Below the pieces are notes generated by a model, which ran no database searches, was not told where the DNA came from, and saw nothing but the letters and a program-made list of their open reading frames with translations. A program made the position numbers and the translations under genes. Positions 36,901 through 49,700 of a stretch of 64,000 nt of DNA are shown piece after piece. Source of the stretch: Himantopus leucocephalus (Eukaryota > Chordata > Aves > Charadriiformes > Recurvirostridae); assembly GCA_003993805.1 (NCBI GenBank), contig RSEF01000001.1, forward strand, positions 152,464,917-152,528,916. The letters run 5' to 3'. Each line of letters begins with the position of its first letter. The first letter of the stretch is position 1.

Positions 36901-37639
36901 GACGCTCCTACCCTCCCTTATTCCCAGAAGGATATGCAACAATGATGAAGTGTTTCCTGCATAGACAATATTTGTAGGTAACTTTGGGATCCTTTGGAGT
37001 GAAAAAGAATATTTGAATGACAGCTGTTTTAAATCATCTGTAATTTGCTTCTTAAAAGAAAGACCATTGTCCTAATCTATGCAATGTTGTTGTACAAGAA
37101 AGATTTTATGATAATCAAGGTAGATTACCTAATCAAGATTGATTACCTAAGGAGAATTAAAACAATCTGTGCTATTAAATACCTAGATAAACAGTTCACA
37201 TTCATTATTTGAACTTACAGATAGTATCTCTATGCAGTTCTCTAAGGTTTTTTTAATTTAAATTTCTGTAATTCGTTATTTCTATGCCAGAAGTGTCATT
37301 AAGCTCTTAAAAAAATATATATAAAATGATGAGTAACTACAGTCAAAGTATAAAACATCTCAAGTTTACATGAAATTATTTCATACAGCATTTAGACATA
37401 TGCAGAATCTCTGTGCAACTATAGAAAAACACAAACAAGTTGCACAAGCCACTGTTTTCTGTTTCTCTGCAAGATAGCTGAACATAATGGAAGTGGGAGA
37501 TAGGTAATTTAAATATGTATTCAGAACTGAAAATACTTATATCTGAATAACATTTGTCCATAGGTAAAGTCTTGCTGAAGTTGAAATGAAAATATTTTTG
37601 TTCAGGATCAGGATGACAAGGCTGATGAAATCTTATTTT
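30931..37639. other. Intergenic DNA, no gene recognised
   Basis: AT-rich apart from a GC-rich interval from about 35030 with its extreme at 35430-35815. An alternating purine-pyrimidine tract lies at 36370-36392. Confidence 0.5.
35430..35815. other. C-rich, CpG-poor GC island
   Basis: About 385 bp of mostly C and G on the plus strand, with CCCCGGGG-like and CCCTGCC motifs, set in AT-rich DNA. CpG count by eye is about 16, roughly a third of expectation, so it is not a typical promoter island. Four frames are open through it, which reflects composition and not coding. A decayed GC-rich repeat is possible, but I cannot name one. Confidence 0.6.
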
Positions 37640-38060
37640 GGCAGCTCAAGGAAGTCTTGGGCTGACAGAACCTGTCCCTCATGGTGACTTCAATTACCCG
37701 GACTCTTGTTGGGAAAACAACACGGCAGTGCACAAGTCATCCATCAGGTTCCTCAGACACGTTGAGGACCGATTCCTGCTGCAGATGCTGGACGTACTGA
37801 CAAGGAACAATGCATTGCTCAATTTACTGCTCACAAACCAAGAAGACTTGACAACATAACCACCAATGTTAGCCTTGGATACAGCAATCACAACATCGGG
37901 GAGTTTAAGATCCCACTGAGTATGCTGAAGACCAGTAGTAGGACAGAGACCGAGCTTCAATATGCTCAGAGCCCAGCTGCGCGGGGTTCCTTGAGGACCA
38001 TCCATGGAGGGCAGGAAGCATCCCCTCCAAACCCAGGCTGTGCTGTGGTTCATTTGTTAA
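37640..38060 (+). mobile_element. CR1 LINE ORF2 fragment, endonuclease region
   Basis: The plus-strand frame contains HGDFNYPDSCWENNTA, then FLRHVEDRFLLQ and NALLNLLLTNQEDL, which match the end of the CR1 endonuclease domain. The frame stops at 37859 and related sequence continues out of frame, so it is a dead, internally truncated copy. Confidence 0.8.
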
Positions 38061-39644
38061 ACTTCATTGGTGTAATACACTGTATTCTGTAAAGCTATGT
38101 ACGATAGACCAGCACTTTGTGTTTCCTCTGTCCAGAGGAGAGCACTTCTCTTCCCATCTACAAATTGGCAGAAAACTATATGTGATAAGAGGGGAATTCA
38201 TTATTAGGTCAGCTGAATTTCTAGAACTTGCAACGAAGGTAATGAAACAAAGAGTGGCATCATTCATAAATCCTGTCTATATACATTTTGGGTAGGTAAA
38301 CAGTGAAAAAGAATTTCTGATTTAAGAACAAGGAAGTCCCAGGACCAGTTACAAGCTGGCTTTAAGAGGGTAGCTTCCAGAACAACCTTCCCACAGTAAT
38401 GAGACCTATAAGTACTTTAAAGATATATTTATGTTATTTTATTAATTTTTAAAAAGAATTATATGACATATCTGCCCATAAAGGCAGAGAATCAGACTCT
38501 AGGACCCAGCAAGTTCTTTCCATTCTCATGTGCAAAGTTAGCTAATATATGATTAAGACTACTATATATTTTAAAGTCGAATTCAGAGCTATTAAAAAAT
38601 CAGAGCCAAAAAATTGTGAATACTGTCTAGCAGCAAAAAATTACAATAATTTCTCTAGCTTATGTCCGAGTACGTGCCACTGAAGGAAGAAGTTATGAAA
38701 AACTTAAGGGAGAAGATTTATCTATCTGCAGAGTGTCCTGTTTCTGCAGCATTAAATAACAGAAGGAACCTGTTTTGCCATGAGACCAACTGACAGCTGC
38801 TACCAGAGGTACCTACAGGAGCTATTCATGGATCTTCCTTTGCTTCCTTTTGCATACAAAAATGCGTGCGCAATTTGTGTTTTTAGTTTTTACCTATGTG
38901 TGTAACTGACCAGAAAAAAATGTTTTTTGATACCTTTAAAAATGTCAGTCAATTGCAGATTCACGTGTGTTCCCATGGATTTAAAATCAGCTTAACAATT
39001 CTTAATGTTCTTTTAGGCACAGAGTGTTAGCACTCTTTTTCCTCTCTTCTTTGTCTCTCCAAAGTAAAGTAAAAAACAGGGATCCTTATTCCGGAAGCCT
39101 ACCGAGAATGACTAAAGGATTTCCCTTGTAGAAAATTCTCTCTCTCCCTGCTGTTGGCTTTCCTCTGTTTGGAAGATAGTGTTGCTGTTGGAGAAGACTT
39201 GCTGCAGGGAAACAGTGAGCTCTGAAAGCCTGGGCTTTGGCTTGGAGAGTGAAAGTTGGCCTCAACCCAGACAAGAGGAAGCTCCACTGCGTGCAGAGGG
39301 ACTATTACTGAAGGACATTACGTGCTACCTAAAGAAGGCTACAATTGCTCATCACAGTACTGGAGAAAATTAGTAACCTCTTGTGACTGGGGAAAAATCA
39401 TACTCAAAAGAGAAATGCTGTCATTTTGAGAATGGATACATTTATGGTTTGTATTTCCCTGCTGCTTTATGTGCTTTAGCACTGTCTGATGCCAGTGAAA
39501 TTAGAGCATGGGATGAGGGAGGAGAATCATCATTCTGCTTTGTTTTAAGAGTGCCCAGTGAATGCTGTATCCATGATGATCAGTGAAGTATCTACAACTC
39601 AGATAAGATGCAATAAAATAAAGGAGCATGACCGTGACAGTCTT
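38061..39644. other. Intergenic DNA between two CR1 fragments
   Basis: No gene or repeat recognised. Confidence 0.5.
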
Positions 39645-40402
39645 GAGGGGTGGGCCTGTGAGAACCTCATGACGTTCAACAAGGCCAAGTGCAAGGTCCT
39701 GCACCTGGGTCAGGGCAATCGCCAAGATCAATACAGGCTGGGAGATAAATGGATGGAGAGCAGCCCTGTGGAGAAGCACTTGGGGATATCCTGGGCTGCA
39801 TCAAAAGTATTGTGGCCATCAGGTTGAGGAAGGTTATTCTGGCCCTCTACTCCACTCTTGTGAGACCTCACCTGGACTACTGCATCCATCTTTGAAGTCC
39901 CCAGAACAAGAAGGACATGGACCTGTTAGAGTAGGTCCAGAGGAGGGCCTTGAAAATGATCAGAGGGCTGGAACACCTCTCCTCTAACAAAACGTTGAGA
40001 GAGTTGGGATTGTTTAGCCTGGAGAAGAGAAGACTCCAGGGAGACCTTACTGTGGCCTTTCAATATATAAAGGGAGCTTATAAGAAAGATGGAGAGAGAC
40101 TGTTTACCCAGGCCTGTAGTGACAGGACAAGGGACAATGGTTTAAAACTGAAAGAGGGTAGATTTACATTGGATATAAGGAAGACATTTTTTATGATGTG
40201 GATGATGAGACACTGGAACAGGTTGCCCAGAGAAGCTGTGGATGCCCTGTCCCTGGAAGTGTTGATGGTGAGGTTGGATAGGGCTTTGAGCAACCAGATC
40301 TACTGAAAGATGCCCCTGCCCATGGTGGGGTGTGGGTGTGTGTGTCAGACTAGATGATCTTTAAAGGTCTCTTCCAACTTAAACCATTGTGTGATTCTAT
40401 AA
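39645..40402 (+). mobile_element. CR1 LINE, C-terminal ORF2 and 3' UTR
   Basis: Reading frames contain MTFNKAKCKVLHLGQGN, KMIRGLEHLSSN, LRELGLFSLEKRRLQGDL, SDRTRDNGLKLKEGRF and HWNRLPREAVDALSLEV, the standard end of CR1 ORF2. The frame breaks between the first and later parts (near 39830-39940), so the copy is inactive. The 3' end has the GATGATCTTTAAAGG tail and a GTGTGATTCTATAA terminus. Confidence 0.93.
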
Positions 40403-43400
40403 TACATGTCTTGACTCTTCATTTATTTCATTACTATTAAAAGTTTTACTTTTCAGCATTAAGGACTTTGAAGAAGTAAGAAGAACCCATGAAAACTAAG
40501 AGGCTCTTTTACACAATAGACAAACCAGCACAGTAAAAAGTGTGCTACAAACTACAAAGAAACATCAGAAATTTATTTCACTTTATTAAATACTATGGAT
40601 ACAGGTAGTGAAGCCTGTTATATTTGCATTTTAATAATAGTAATTGTTAATATAATGATTATTAATGAATATTAATGTCTTCAATCAGGAAAATTGTTGT
40701 GCAAGTTGCAGTGTGAAAGAGTGGCACTAAGTCTGCCTACCAAAGATAACTTTTGATCTAGAAATTGAAAAGTTTCAAGTCTGTTGAGCAGAAAGGGGAT
40801 CTTGCCCTACGAGCTGTTTCTGCAGGTCTAACAGCTGAGGCTTTTCTTAAATATCCTAAGTGAAAGGTGCACAGCCAAAAATTTTCATAAATATATCTAG
40901 CTGTTTTTAAAAGAACGTATGTTCTTTTTCTAAGCCATTTCCACCTTCATAATGAGAGTTTAACCTTGTGTTTGCTTATGCTGTATCGTTCTTTATCCAT
41001 GTGCTTGTATGATAGACTGGCGGCCAGGGAAAGATGAGGAATTAGGTTATAGTACCTATTTGGAGGGAAAAGATCCAAAGTACAAGACTGTGTGCCAGCA
41101 GACCTTGTGGATCTCACACATTGACACATGTACAAAAATGCCTAGGGGCTACGGCACATTTCCTGCCAAGCCCAGGGAGCAGGGATGCTGGTTTTGCCAG
41201 GTCCCTGAAAGGCATCTCCTCTGTCAGGCCCGAATCAATCCTGCTCCGGTAAGACACAGGTGGCAGTGAGACAGCTAACTCTGAGCAGGCTCCTCGTCTA
41301 TCTCACCTGTGTAGCAGCTGTTATTGCTGGAATCTATACTGGCTATAGATCCACCAAATTAAAAATGAGACGTGTGATCCCCTGCACCATGGCAACTGAA
41401 GACTTTGACTACCAAAGCTCTATGCCAATAAATACTATACAGTGAAAGGGAGTGATTCTTTTTTTCCCCCTAACAATTAAAAGACTATTTTACCACTGCT
41501 AATTTAAAGGAAAATTACTTCAAACTGCATCCCTTGGAGATAGACTTTAGAGGTCACACATTTACAAAACAGCACTAAAGAGAAATAGACATATTTATTT
41601 TTCTTATGAGGACTGCTCAGAAAACTTTATAGATTTGGATAATTATGAATCATTCATTGAAAAGCTTGTATTTCATATGCGGCTGCACAACATCATGGCC
41701 TTTTCACACAAAGATGATACTAACCGTTTTGTTGGTTGTAGACTTTAACTTTCAACTTTGAACAGAGGAGCTCTGGATAAGGAATAAGCATTTTTCACTC
41801 CATTTGATTCCTCTGTGGTTCTGTGGGGGGAAAAAAAGACAGCATCCCAAGCTATTTTTAAAGAAAAGATACACAACTTCTGTGTCTGGAAAAGGCTATA
41901 TGGTTCTTATTATCTCATGACCTGTAGCAATATTTTAAAGAAGAGTAATAAGTTCTTCACTGTAATATATTGTGGACAGCCTGGTTGTTACCTAAATTCC
42001 CCAAGTTGCATTAGACTCTATTTGACTTTCGTTAGGCTTTGGGTCTATTGCATTAGCAATGAAACGGTTACTTTAGCATTTCCTTTTGCAGCTTTGCATT
42101 ACAATCTATGTGAAATCCAGATGTACTTGTTTTCTTCCAAAGAGTTACCTTGGGATAAAAAATCGCGGCTAATGAATCTGAATATGTTGGATCAGATCCC
42201 AGTCCATCTCTCTGGGAAACCCAAATTCCATTACCTCAAAAAACTGAGCCTAAAGTACATTAAAAACACTTTATATGCCAAATAACCATGCTTATTGATC
42301 ATTCCAGAATCTATTGCTTTTGCTTGACAAGGTGGAGTTAACAGGGTTGAGACAGTGAAATAATAAATTGACTGTGTATCTAGTCTTAAGCTCGTTTTTT
42401 TCTGTCTCTACATTTAAGAAATAGTTAGGAAAAAATAAGCAGAAAAACCCTCCTGGACTTAAGATTTTGTAAGTCCAATTTTATCCGTTTACGCCCCAGA
42501 AAGCTTTTTCTCCCCACCAAGTTCTAGTTTCGACTTCGGAAAAGAGATCCTTACAATGGAAAACTTGACAAAATCCTAGCTGCGGTAAGGCACTGCCAAT
42601 GTAGTATTATACTGAAATCAGTTTTAAAAAACATAATAATTTAAAACAGAGGTGCAGGAGGTAAAGCTAGAGATAAGTCACTTAATACTTTCTGACCGAA
42701 TTATATAGAGGTGACAGCAAACTTACTTCCCCTCCTTTTTCTTCCACCAGCACAGAGGATCTGCACTTGTCCCCTTTGTGACCATTAGTGAATTAAACAA
42801 TAGTGAAAACTATTGCTGTTTTGATCACGATGAACAACTCTGCGTCTGGGGCTATAGTACTAAAGACTCTTTTCAAAGAAGTGCTGCCAAAGAGTCAGCT
42901 GCTTACAGTTAGCAGAGGCAAAACCTCAGAGCATGATTAAACTCTAGAACGTACTCAGCACATAGGGCTGACCTACTCCTCTGCCTCCCTTCCAATATTC
43001 TTGCGTTTCCAAACTGTCTAGAGATTGGGTTTTCCAAGTAATATTTTGCAGAGCAGAAACTGTAAACTAGCTTCAAAGGTATAATGAGCATCTCCTTCTG
43101 CAGTTTTGGGGTATACAGTACCTTTTATTACTTGATATGAAGTAGTTCATGCTGAGCATCTCATTCTCTTTCAAAATAAACCCCTTAATTTATCTAATGC
43201 CATATGTATAGTCACTGGTTGTGCAACTGTCCAGTCAACCAGTCACTTCTTTGTCTTCCAGTTCCAATAACCTGTTTCCCACCTTCCTATAGGGAACCAT
43301 AGGATTTTACTATCTTACTATAAAACATATTAAAGTCACTGAAGATTTATTATTATCACTTCCAATAAGCTAGGAAGACTACAAGTTTGATCTTTATTTT

Positions 43401-46400
43401 CCTCAGTGATGCTATGCTATTTATTGTACCCCTGTGGAAATCAAAAGCCAAAGGCCAGATCTCCAGTGAGTGTAAATGATCTTAGACCAAGGTAATTTAG
43501 AGATCCAAAGGCCTATTCTACCTACAAGTACAAAAAAAGTGCATACAAACTAACAACCTTATTCTTTACAAATCTTATTTTTTAGAATGAAATTACAGTA
43601 TTTTTCCACTCTGGCATTGCAAAAATGACAGTGGAAGTGTGTGAATGTCCCAGGAAAAGAAGAGTTTACAGTTCACACAGGACGAGAAGCCAAAGGCAAA
43701 CGTGCAGTGAAACAGGTTTGATTTGACCAGATGACTTTCACAGAATTGCCCAACAATACAGTGTTAATTTTTTCACTCAAAAAAGTGAAGCTGAAGATGA
43801 AGGCATCAATTTCCAAGAAATCCATTTGGGAAGAACAAGTTTTTTAATTTACCTGGGCTACATTCTGAATAAAGCCTTGATTTTTTTGGCAGGAGACTAA
43901 TATGAGAGTGAAAGGAGAAAAAAAATGGTGAAAAGAAGGAGAAAGAGAGTCTTTCCTGGTTTGAAAATCTTTGAAAGATTTTTTTTTTAATTCCTTGTGC
44001 AGAATAAGAAGGGGTTTTTTTAAAAAAAAGTTCTTTGATTATACCCAGTTTGAGTTCAGTGTGTGTTATTTTAAAATTAGGTTACACTATATGCAAGCTT
44101 CTGTCCTTCACACTGGAATTCTTCCTGAACAAGATTAACATCCAAGACAGAGGTGATTATCTGACAATGAAGAAGATGATAATTTATTTCTGACTCTTTC
44201 CTCCTACCTCCTTTAGATTACTTCAAATTACTCTGCCAAGATGCTATGTTTCTTTACTTGAAAGCAGAAAATGAATGCAATATGATGAATGAATATTATA
44301 TAAACTCTTGTTGACTGTAAGGCTTTTGGATTGGGGCTGTGTTTTGTGCTTTTGTCATGTCCAGCATATTGCTTGGAATTTTCTTTATTAAAGAGGAAGA
44401 AAGAAAAAACAATATACAAATTAGAAGCAGAAAATTAGTGGCAAGGTGGAAAGAGAGCACTGGAAGGATTTAATAAACTAATTTTAGGTTTGTGATGAGT
44501 TACCTTTTTTGTGACTAGTCAGTTGACCTAAATTAAACTCATTAATATGAAAGATTCTGGATTTGTTACTCACTTATTGTCAGAAAAAGGGAATTTTTGT
44601 AATACAGTGTGAACTATGTATCCTAAAGCCTAGTTTAATTTGCAATGGCTGTTTGCAAATAGATTTTTCCTAGAAGCAGCTTACTGATTATTCCCACATC
44701 TGATTTGTATTAAAGGACTTTGCAATATTGTGGATTTTGACTGTCCAGTTAGTTTCATTTTCTTACCAGTAATTGGCATACTATATTAATTTTCATTTCT
44801 CTTCACTAATTCTTTTTAAAGATGTGAATGTATACTTCATCTGGGATGAGAAGGACGTGTGGCACTAATGAAACATATGTAGTCTGGAAATGATCTACAG
44901 TACATTCTTGTAAAGTATGTGTTAAACTTTTGTGAGACAAGTACCTCCTACTGTTGAAATAACTATGGAAAAGAATATGCAACTAGTTGAGGTTTTTGAG
45001 GTGAAGATTAGAAGAAAAAAGTTCACACCTTTCGGTTGAAATACACCTCTAAGTGCTTGTTGATACAAGCAAATTCTAGAGCTTTCATCACTATAATTTC
45101 CTTCAAGAGAAATTTCTTAAAGGAATGTGAGAGGTAGCATGGCTATGTTGTGAGGTCTCAGGGTTGCTGCACCTCCAGCTTTCAACCATCTGCTCCAGTG
45201 GCTGTGAGCTACCGGTCACTTTGCCTATGAGCAGCAGACTGCACTAGGGCATGGATCTTGTTTAGCAGAAATTTATGGGGCGTTCCTGATAAGAGAAATA
45301 AAGGAAAGTCTAATGTAAAGAAATGAAGAAACCATTGGGGCTGCAGTCTGGAGAAACACCTGCAGCTGCCTCATTCAGCTTCTGGGCCTTTCTCTGGAAA
45401 GGTATCAGAAAGCGAGCTGTCTTTGGCAGACATGAAGAGGAATAGATAGAGCATAAGCTGACTTCATCTGTAGCATACTGCTGCTTTTCTGTTCAGTCTC
45501 TCAATGCTACTGTTCAGAATAAAGTGACTCTACTGAATTCCAGCATAAGACAGCCCTGTGACAACTGGATGGAAATTTGTCAAGACTTTCTATTTAGAAG
45601 TCTAGGGTTAGGGGGAGCATGCCAGTAACTTCTCTGAGAAGTTTAATTATTCTGGTCCCAAGTCCTGTGTCTGGCCCTTGCAGGAAACCCTGGAGCTGAG
45701 AGTTCCCTAATAGCTGCAGGAGAAACATGGCATTTGTTGTCTGGCAGAAGACCCTTGCAGTGTTTTCATTAGAAGGCTCTAGGATTTCAAAGCAATCATT
45801 TCCATTTCTCTGTGTGGGTCACATATAAAGAATGGGCTTGTTGCCTGACACTTGGAAATAGCCTTGCAGTAGCAACAGTGGGAAAAGTCTTTTGGTTAAA
45901 GTTACAGAAGAGAAAAATATTAATTTAATGAGCTACAAAAAATAAACTGTAAAATTTAGTTTTAACCCACGGTACTGATACCAGAGAACCTGATAACAAA
46001 CACTGTGTTTTTCACACATGAAAATAGTACTCCTTAAGGTAGACTTTTCCAGTTGTTGATGGCTCTCAAATGCTACTGCGCATCAGTGTGCTTTAATGGA
46101 GGAGATACTGGCAGTTTAATGGCAATTTTGCTTTGGGCCAGGGTGCTCCGAGGTGGAGAAGTAGGAAGGGAAGAGTACTAGAGATCTGTCACTACCTATT
46201 TCATCACATTTCAACAATCATATTTTGGGGGAATTAATCTTGGGGTTTTTGTCATTACTATTTTGGTGAGTGAAAGACCCATTATTCCTAGTATTGGACA
46301 GGTTTTCATCTGAAGCACGTGTTACATTTTCTTTTCCAAAGCTCATTTTCCAAAGCTTTACTGTTAGACTAATATAGATGTAACATCTCTAAATTAGACA

Positions 46401-46644
46401 GAGGGGATTTTCTTTAGCTGTCTGAAGCAGTGGTGAAAACACGCACATCTTTTTCTTCTTAATTTCGGCTACACTCTCACCTCTCTTTCCTTGCATCAGG
46501 AGGGCTCTGCCCAGGAAGGATCCACTGACAGCTTTTTCATATAGAAACACTGACAACTGAGTTGTACCAAAACTAACCCTGTAATGAGTAACTTTATGCT
46601 CAATATCACACCACAATTAAAAGGTGTCTTGGCTTTGTTGAATG
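40403..46644. other. Intergenic DNA, no gene recognised
   Basis: AT-rich. A 61-codon plus-strand frame at 41260-41445 has one hydrophobic stretch but no other support. A 156-codon plus-strand frame at 41815-42285 has no recognised domain. Confidence 0.5.
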
Positions 46645-46703
46645 CCAAAAGCTGTACATTATGTCCCTTCCGACCACTACCATTCTGTGATTCTGTGATT
46701 TAG
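46645..46703 (+). mobile_element. CR1 LINE, short 3' tail
   Basis: Only the tail is recognisable: ATGTCCCTTCCGACCACTAC followed by ATTCTGTGATTCTGTGATT octamer repeats. Confidence 0.7.
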
Positions 46704-49700
46704 ATTTGTTAGGATGAGCTAAAGAATGTTAAGTTTTATTTACCAGTTAAACTGCTAAGAACTGAATGGAGAAATTAATAAAACATACATTTGGGGGAAG
46801 AAGAACACAGTCCTGTCTTTTCCCTAGGGAAGTACTAGTTTTCTTTACAGGCGCAGGAGGTCCAAGATCATGGACTTCTGATCTCTTTTCTGTTAGAGTA
46901 CACAGTGGTCTGATTTGCAAATATAGGACTATGGGGAAATTGCTACTTTCTTTTTTATTATCTGTATACTAGCATAACTGATCATGGCAAATGCAGGAAC
47001 TCAGCTGACAGATTCTGGTTCTCAAAGCATTAATTTCTGATATGAAACAATTAAACACAAAATACTTTGTATGAAAAAGAGGCGAGCGGCTCTGGCGGTG
47101 GAGCACAGAAGTGGAACACTTTCATCCTTCCTCTGAAATCTTGCCTGTAGACATCTCAATTTCCGGAACCCACCAACTACATTTTCCAACCCTTTGCCTT
47201 TGAATGTCCTTTGATTTTTAGATCTCAACAGTATTTACCAGGATGATCCTTTTTCCACTTCAGCACTCAATGTTGCCTATGTCTCAGCAGTTTCTGCGAT
47301 GTTCGTTCTGCAAGGGCATATGGGAGAGTAAGGTGATCCAATCAAGGGCCTTTTCAGTGAAAAAGGGGATAACACTTAAAGGGGGAAGTGATGAGATCAA
47401 ACAGAGACACAAACCTGTACGACAAAGTTAGTGGAGGCAGTGGGAAGAAGCAAACCTGTTCAATCACACTGACTGATGGGCCATCAAGAAATTGCAGGCT
47501 TTGCCACTGATGAGGATGCAAAGCTGGGTGTCCCAGATATTTGGGGTCGGTGCGGTGTCAGTGGGACTATGCAGAACTGATGAAGAAACGCGTAAGGGAT
47601 GGGGAGGAGTAAAGGGAGAACAGGCAGACAGGGATGTGTGTAAGAGGGTCCGGCAGTGTGCAGACCATAGTGGGTCAGCACGGCTGACACAGCCTTGTGC
47701 CTCACCACCCCAGCCTGGCTTGTCTTCTCCTTGTATCCTGGGGTGGCTCTCCCTGTGCCTCCTCACTTGCTGTCCCATATGGGTGTGAGTGGTCTAGGGA
47801 CAAGGTGTCAGCTGCTGGGGTAGCATGAGTGGATCTGGGGCCAGCCACTGGAGTCAAACAGGATTGCAGGTGCCCCAGGCTCGTGGTGTCAGGAGCTGGA
47901 TCCTGTGGGGTTTCAGGGACACCAACCAGAGTGGGTCAGGGACTTGACCTCAGCCCTGAAAACCAGCTATGGGGGGTTGAGGTGAATGTGGTGAGTGATG
48001 GGCTCCGTGCCGGTGGCAGGAGTAGGGTTGCGGTCACAGCCGGTGTGCCTGGTGCCGGCTGCTAGGGAGGGAGTGAAACGTACTCGTGACTCTGGAAGGT
48101 GTCTGTGTGCTTGTGTGCGTATGTCTCTGGGACAGTGCTCAGTTTCACTACTGGTTGAACCTGCAAAGAGGACAGCGTCAGCCACGTCCCTCAGCCTGGG
48201 CAGAGACCCTGGGTCCCCGGGCAGGACAGGGGCTCCCCGGCTCCAGTGCTGCCAAAGGCAGCAGCCGCTTATAACATCTCATAATAATTTCTTGTCTACA
48301 GAAGAAGAATGCAATGCCTGGGGATTTTTAAAGTAATTTTCCTTCTGCCTTCTAAGCATCCTTGGACTGACACTTGTGTAAAAAATTAGGTCAAACAGGA
48401 ACTTGTTTGGGGAAGTTATAAGCCAGAAAGCAGAGAGAAGTTTGGGTTCAGCCTCAATACAGATAACTACCATCCAAGTTGCAGACTGTAAACAAATAAA
48501 CACATTAAATAGTAATAGGAATATAAACAAATGATTTTGCTATTGCTATTACTTGGCTTTGTCAGCCAACTACAATCCCTTCATGTTTGACCTAAGCAGA
48601 CCCACTGTGTCAGCAGGAGTCCAGTGTCCCATAATGGGGTTTTAGTGTTGTCAAAAAAAAGCCTTCTGAGTCTTTAATGATGAAACAATGCTGCTGCAAA
48701 AAAACTTTTTTCTATTGACTTTGTGGTGTGAGAGCAAGACAAAAAGCAGACGGTTTTGCGACAAACTGAGGAAGCACTCGAGCAGTTTGCAAAGAGTAAG
48801 AGATTTCGTATTTCTGGTGACTGTGCCTGTTGTTATCCCAGTCACCCAGGAAGAGACGAACAACAGGCACAGATCTTGGAAAAATGAGTTGCTTTTCATG
48901 TATGGCAGTCTCAGTAACATCCCAGCTTTACAGCTAATGAAGAATGATCTTAATTCAGAATTAAAAGATAATTGCACATATAAACCAACGATGCAATACT
49001 TCTATTTATGAACAAAATGGAAGGAGCAGCTTGCCTTTTAAATGATATTAGGAACAAAGATTTGATATTCTGGAGCCTAAAGTATGTGTATGTGTGTCAG
49101 GGAGGAAGATTCAAGATTTTGTTTATCATCTGGCCTGTTTTCCAGTCCAGTGTGACTGTATAATTACAGTAAAATAGTCTTTAGGGCAGAGTCGGTCCTG
49201 AGGTGTTCACTGTATGACCTCAATTTGCGTGCCTGGGGTCTAAGTTAAAGATGTTATGGAAATCAGATTTTCCAACTGTTTTCATGGTCAAGGCTGCGAG
49301 AAATGCCACTCAAAATCTTGGCGGGGAAGATATTAAAGACATTTCTTTCCATTTTGGAACAAAAATCTTACAGGAACCCTTTCAGGTTTTGATATCATTG
49401 GCACTAAGCTGATTTATAAGCGAGCTGGGTTTTCTTTAGGAAAGGACATAAGACTACTGGATAGCTTAAGACCCACTTTAAAATACTCCGGGCCTAATGC
49501 CATGAAGTTTTGAAATCCGAGAGAGTGGAGAATGCTTGGCATCCCCAGAATTATTCAGTACCTCAAAAATTATTTAAGGTACAGTGTTTTCTTTATTATA
49601 TTCTATGTGTAAAGCATTAATTTTCATTAGAGTCCCTTTGTAAGGAAATGAATCGTGGCATGGGCTGATGTTTAAAACAATACAAAAGGTATCCAGGTTT

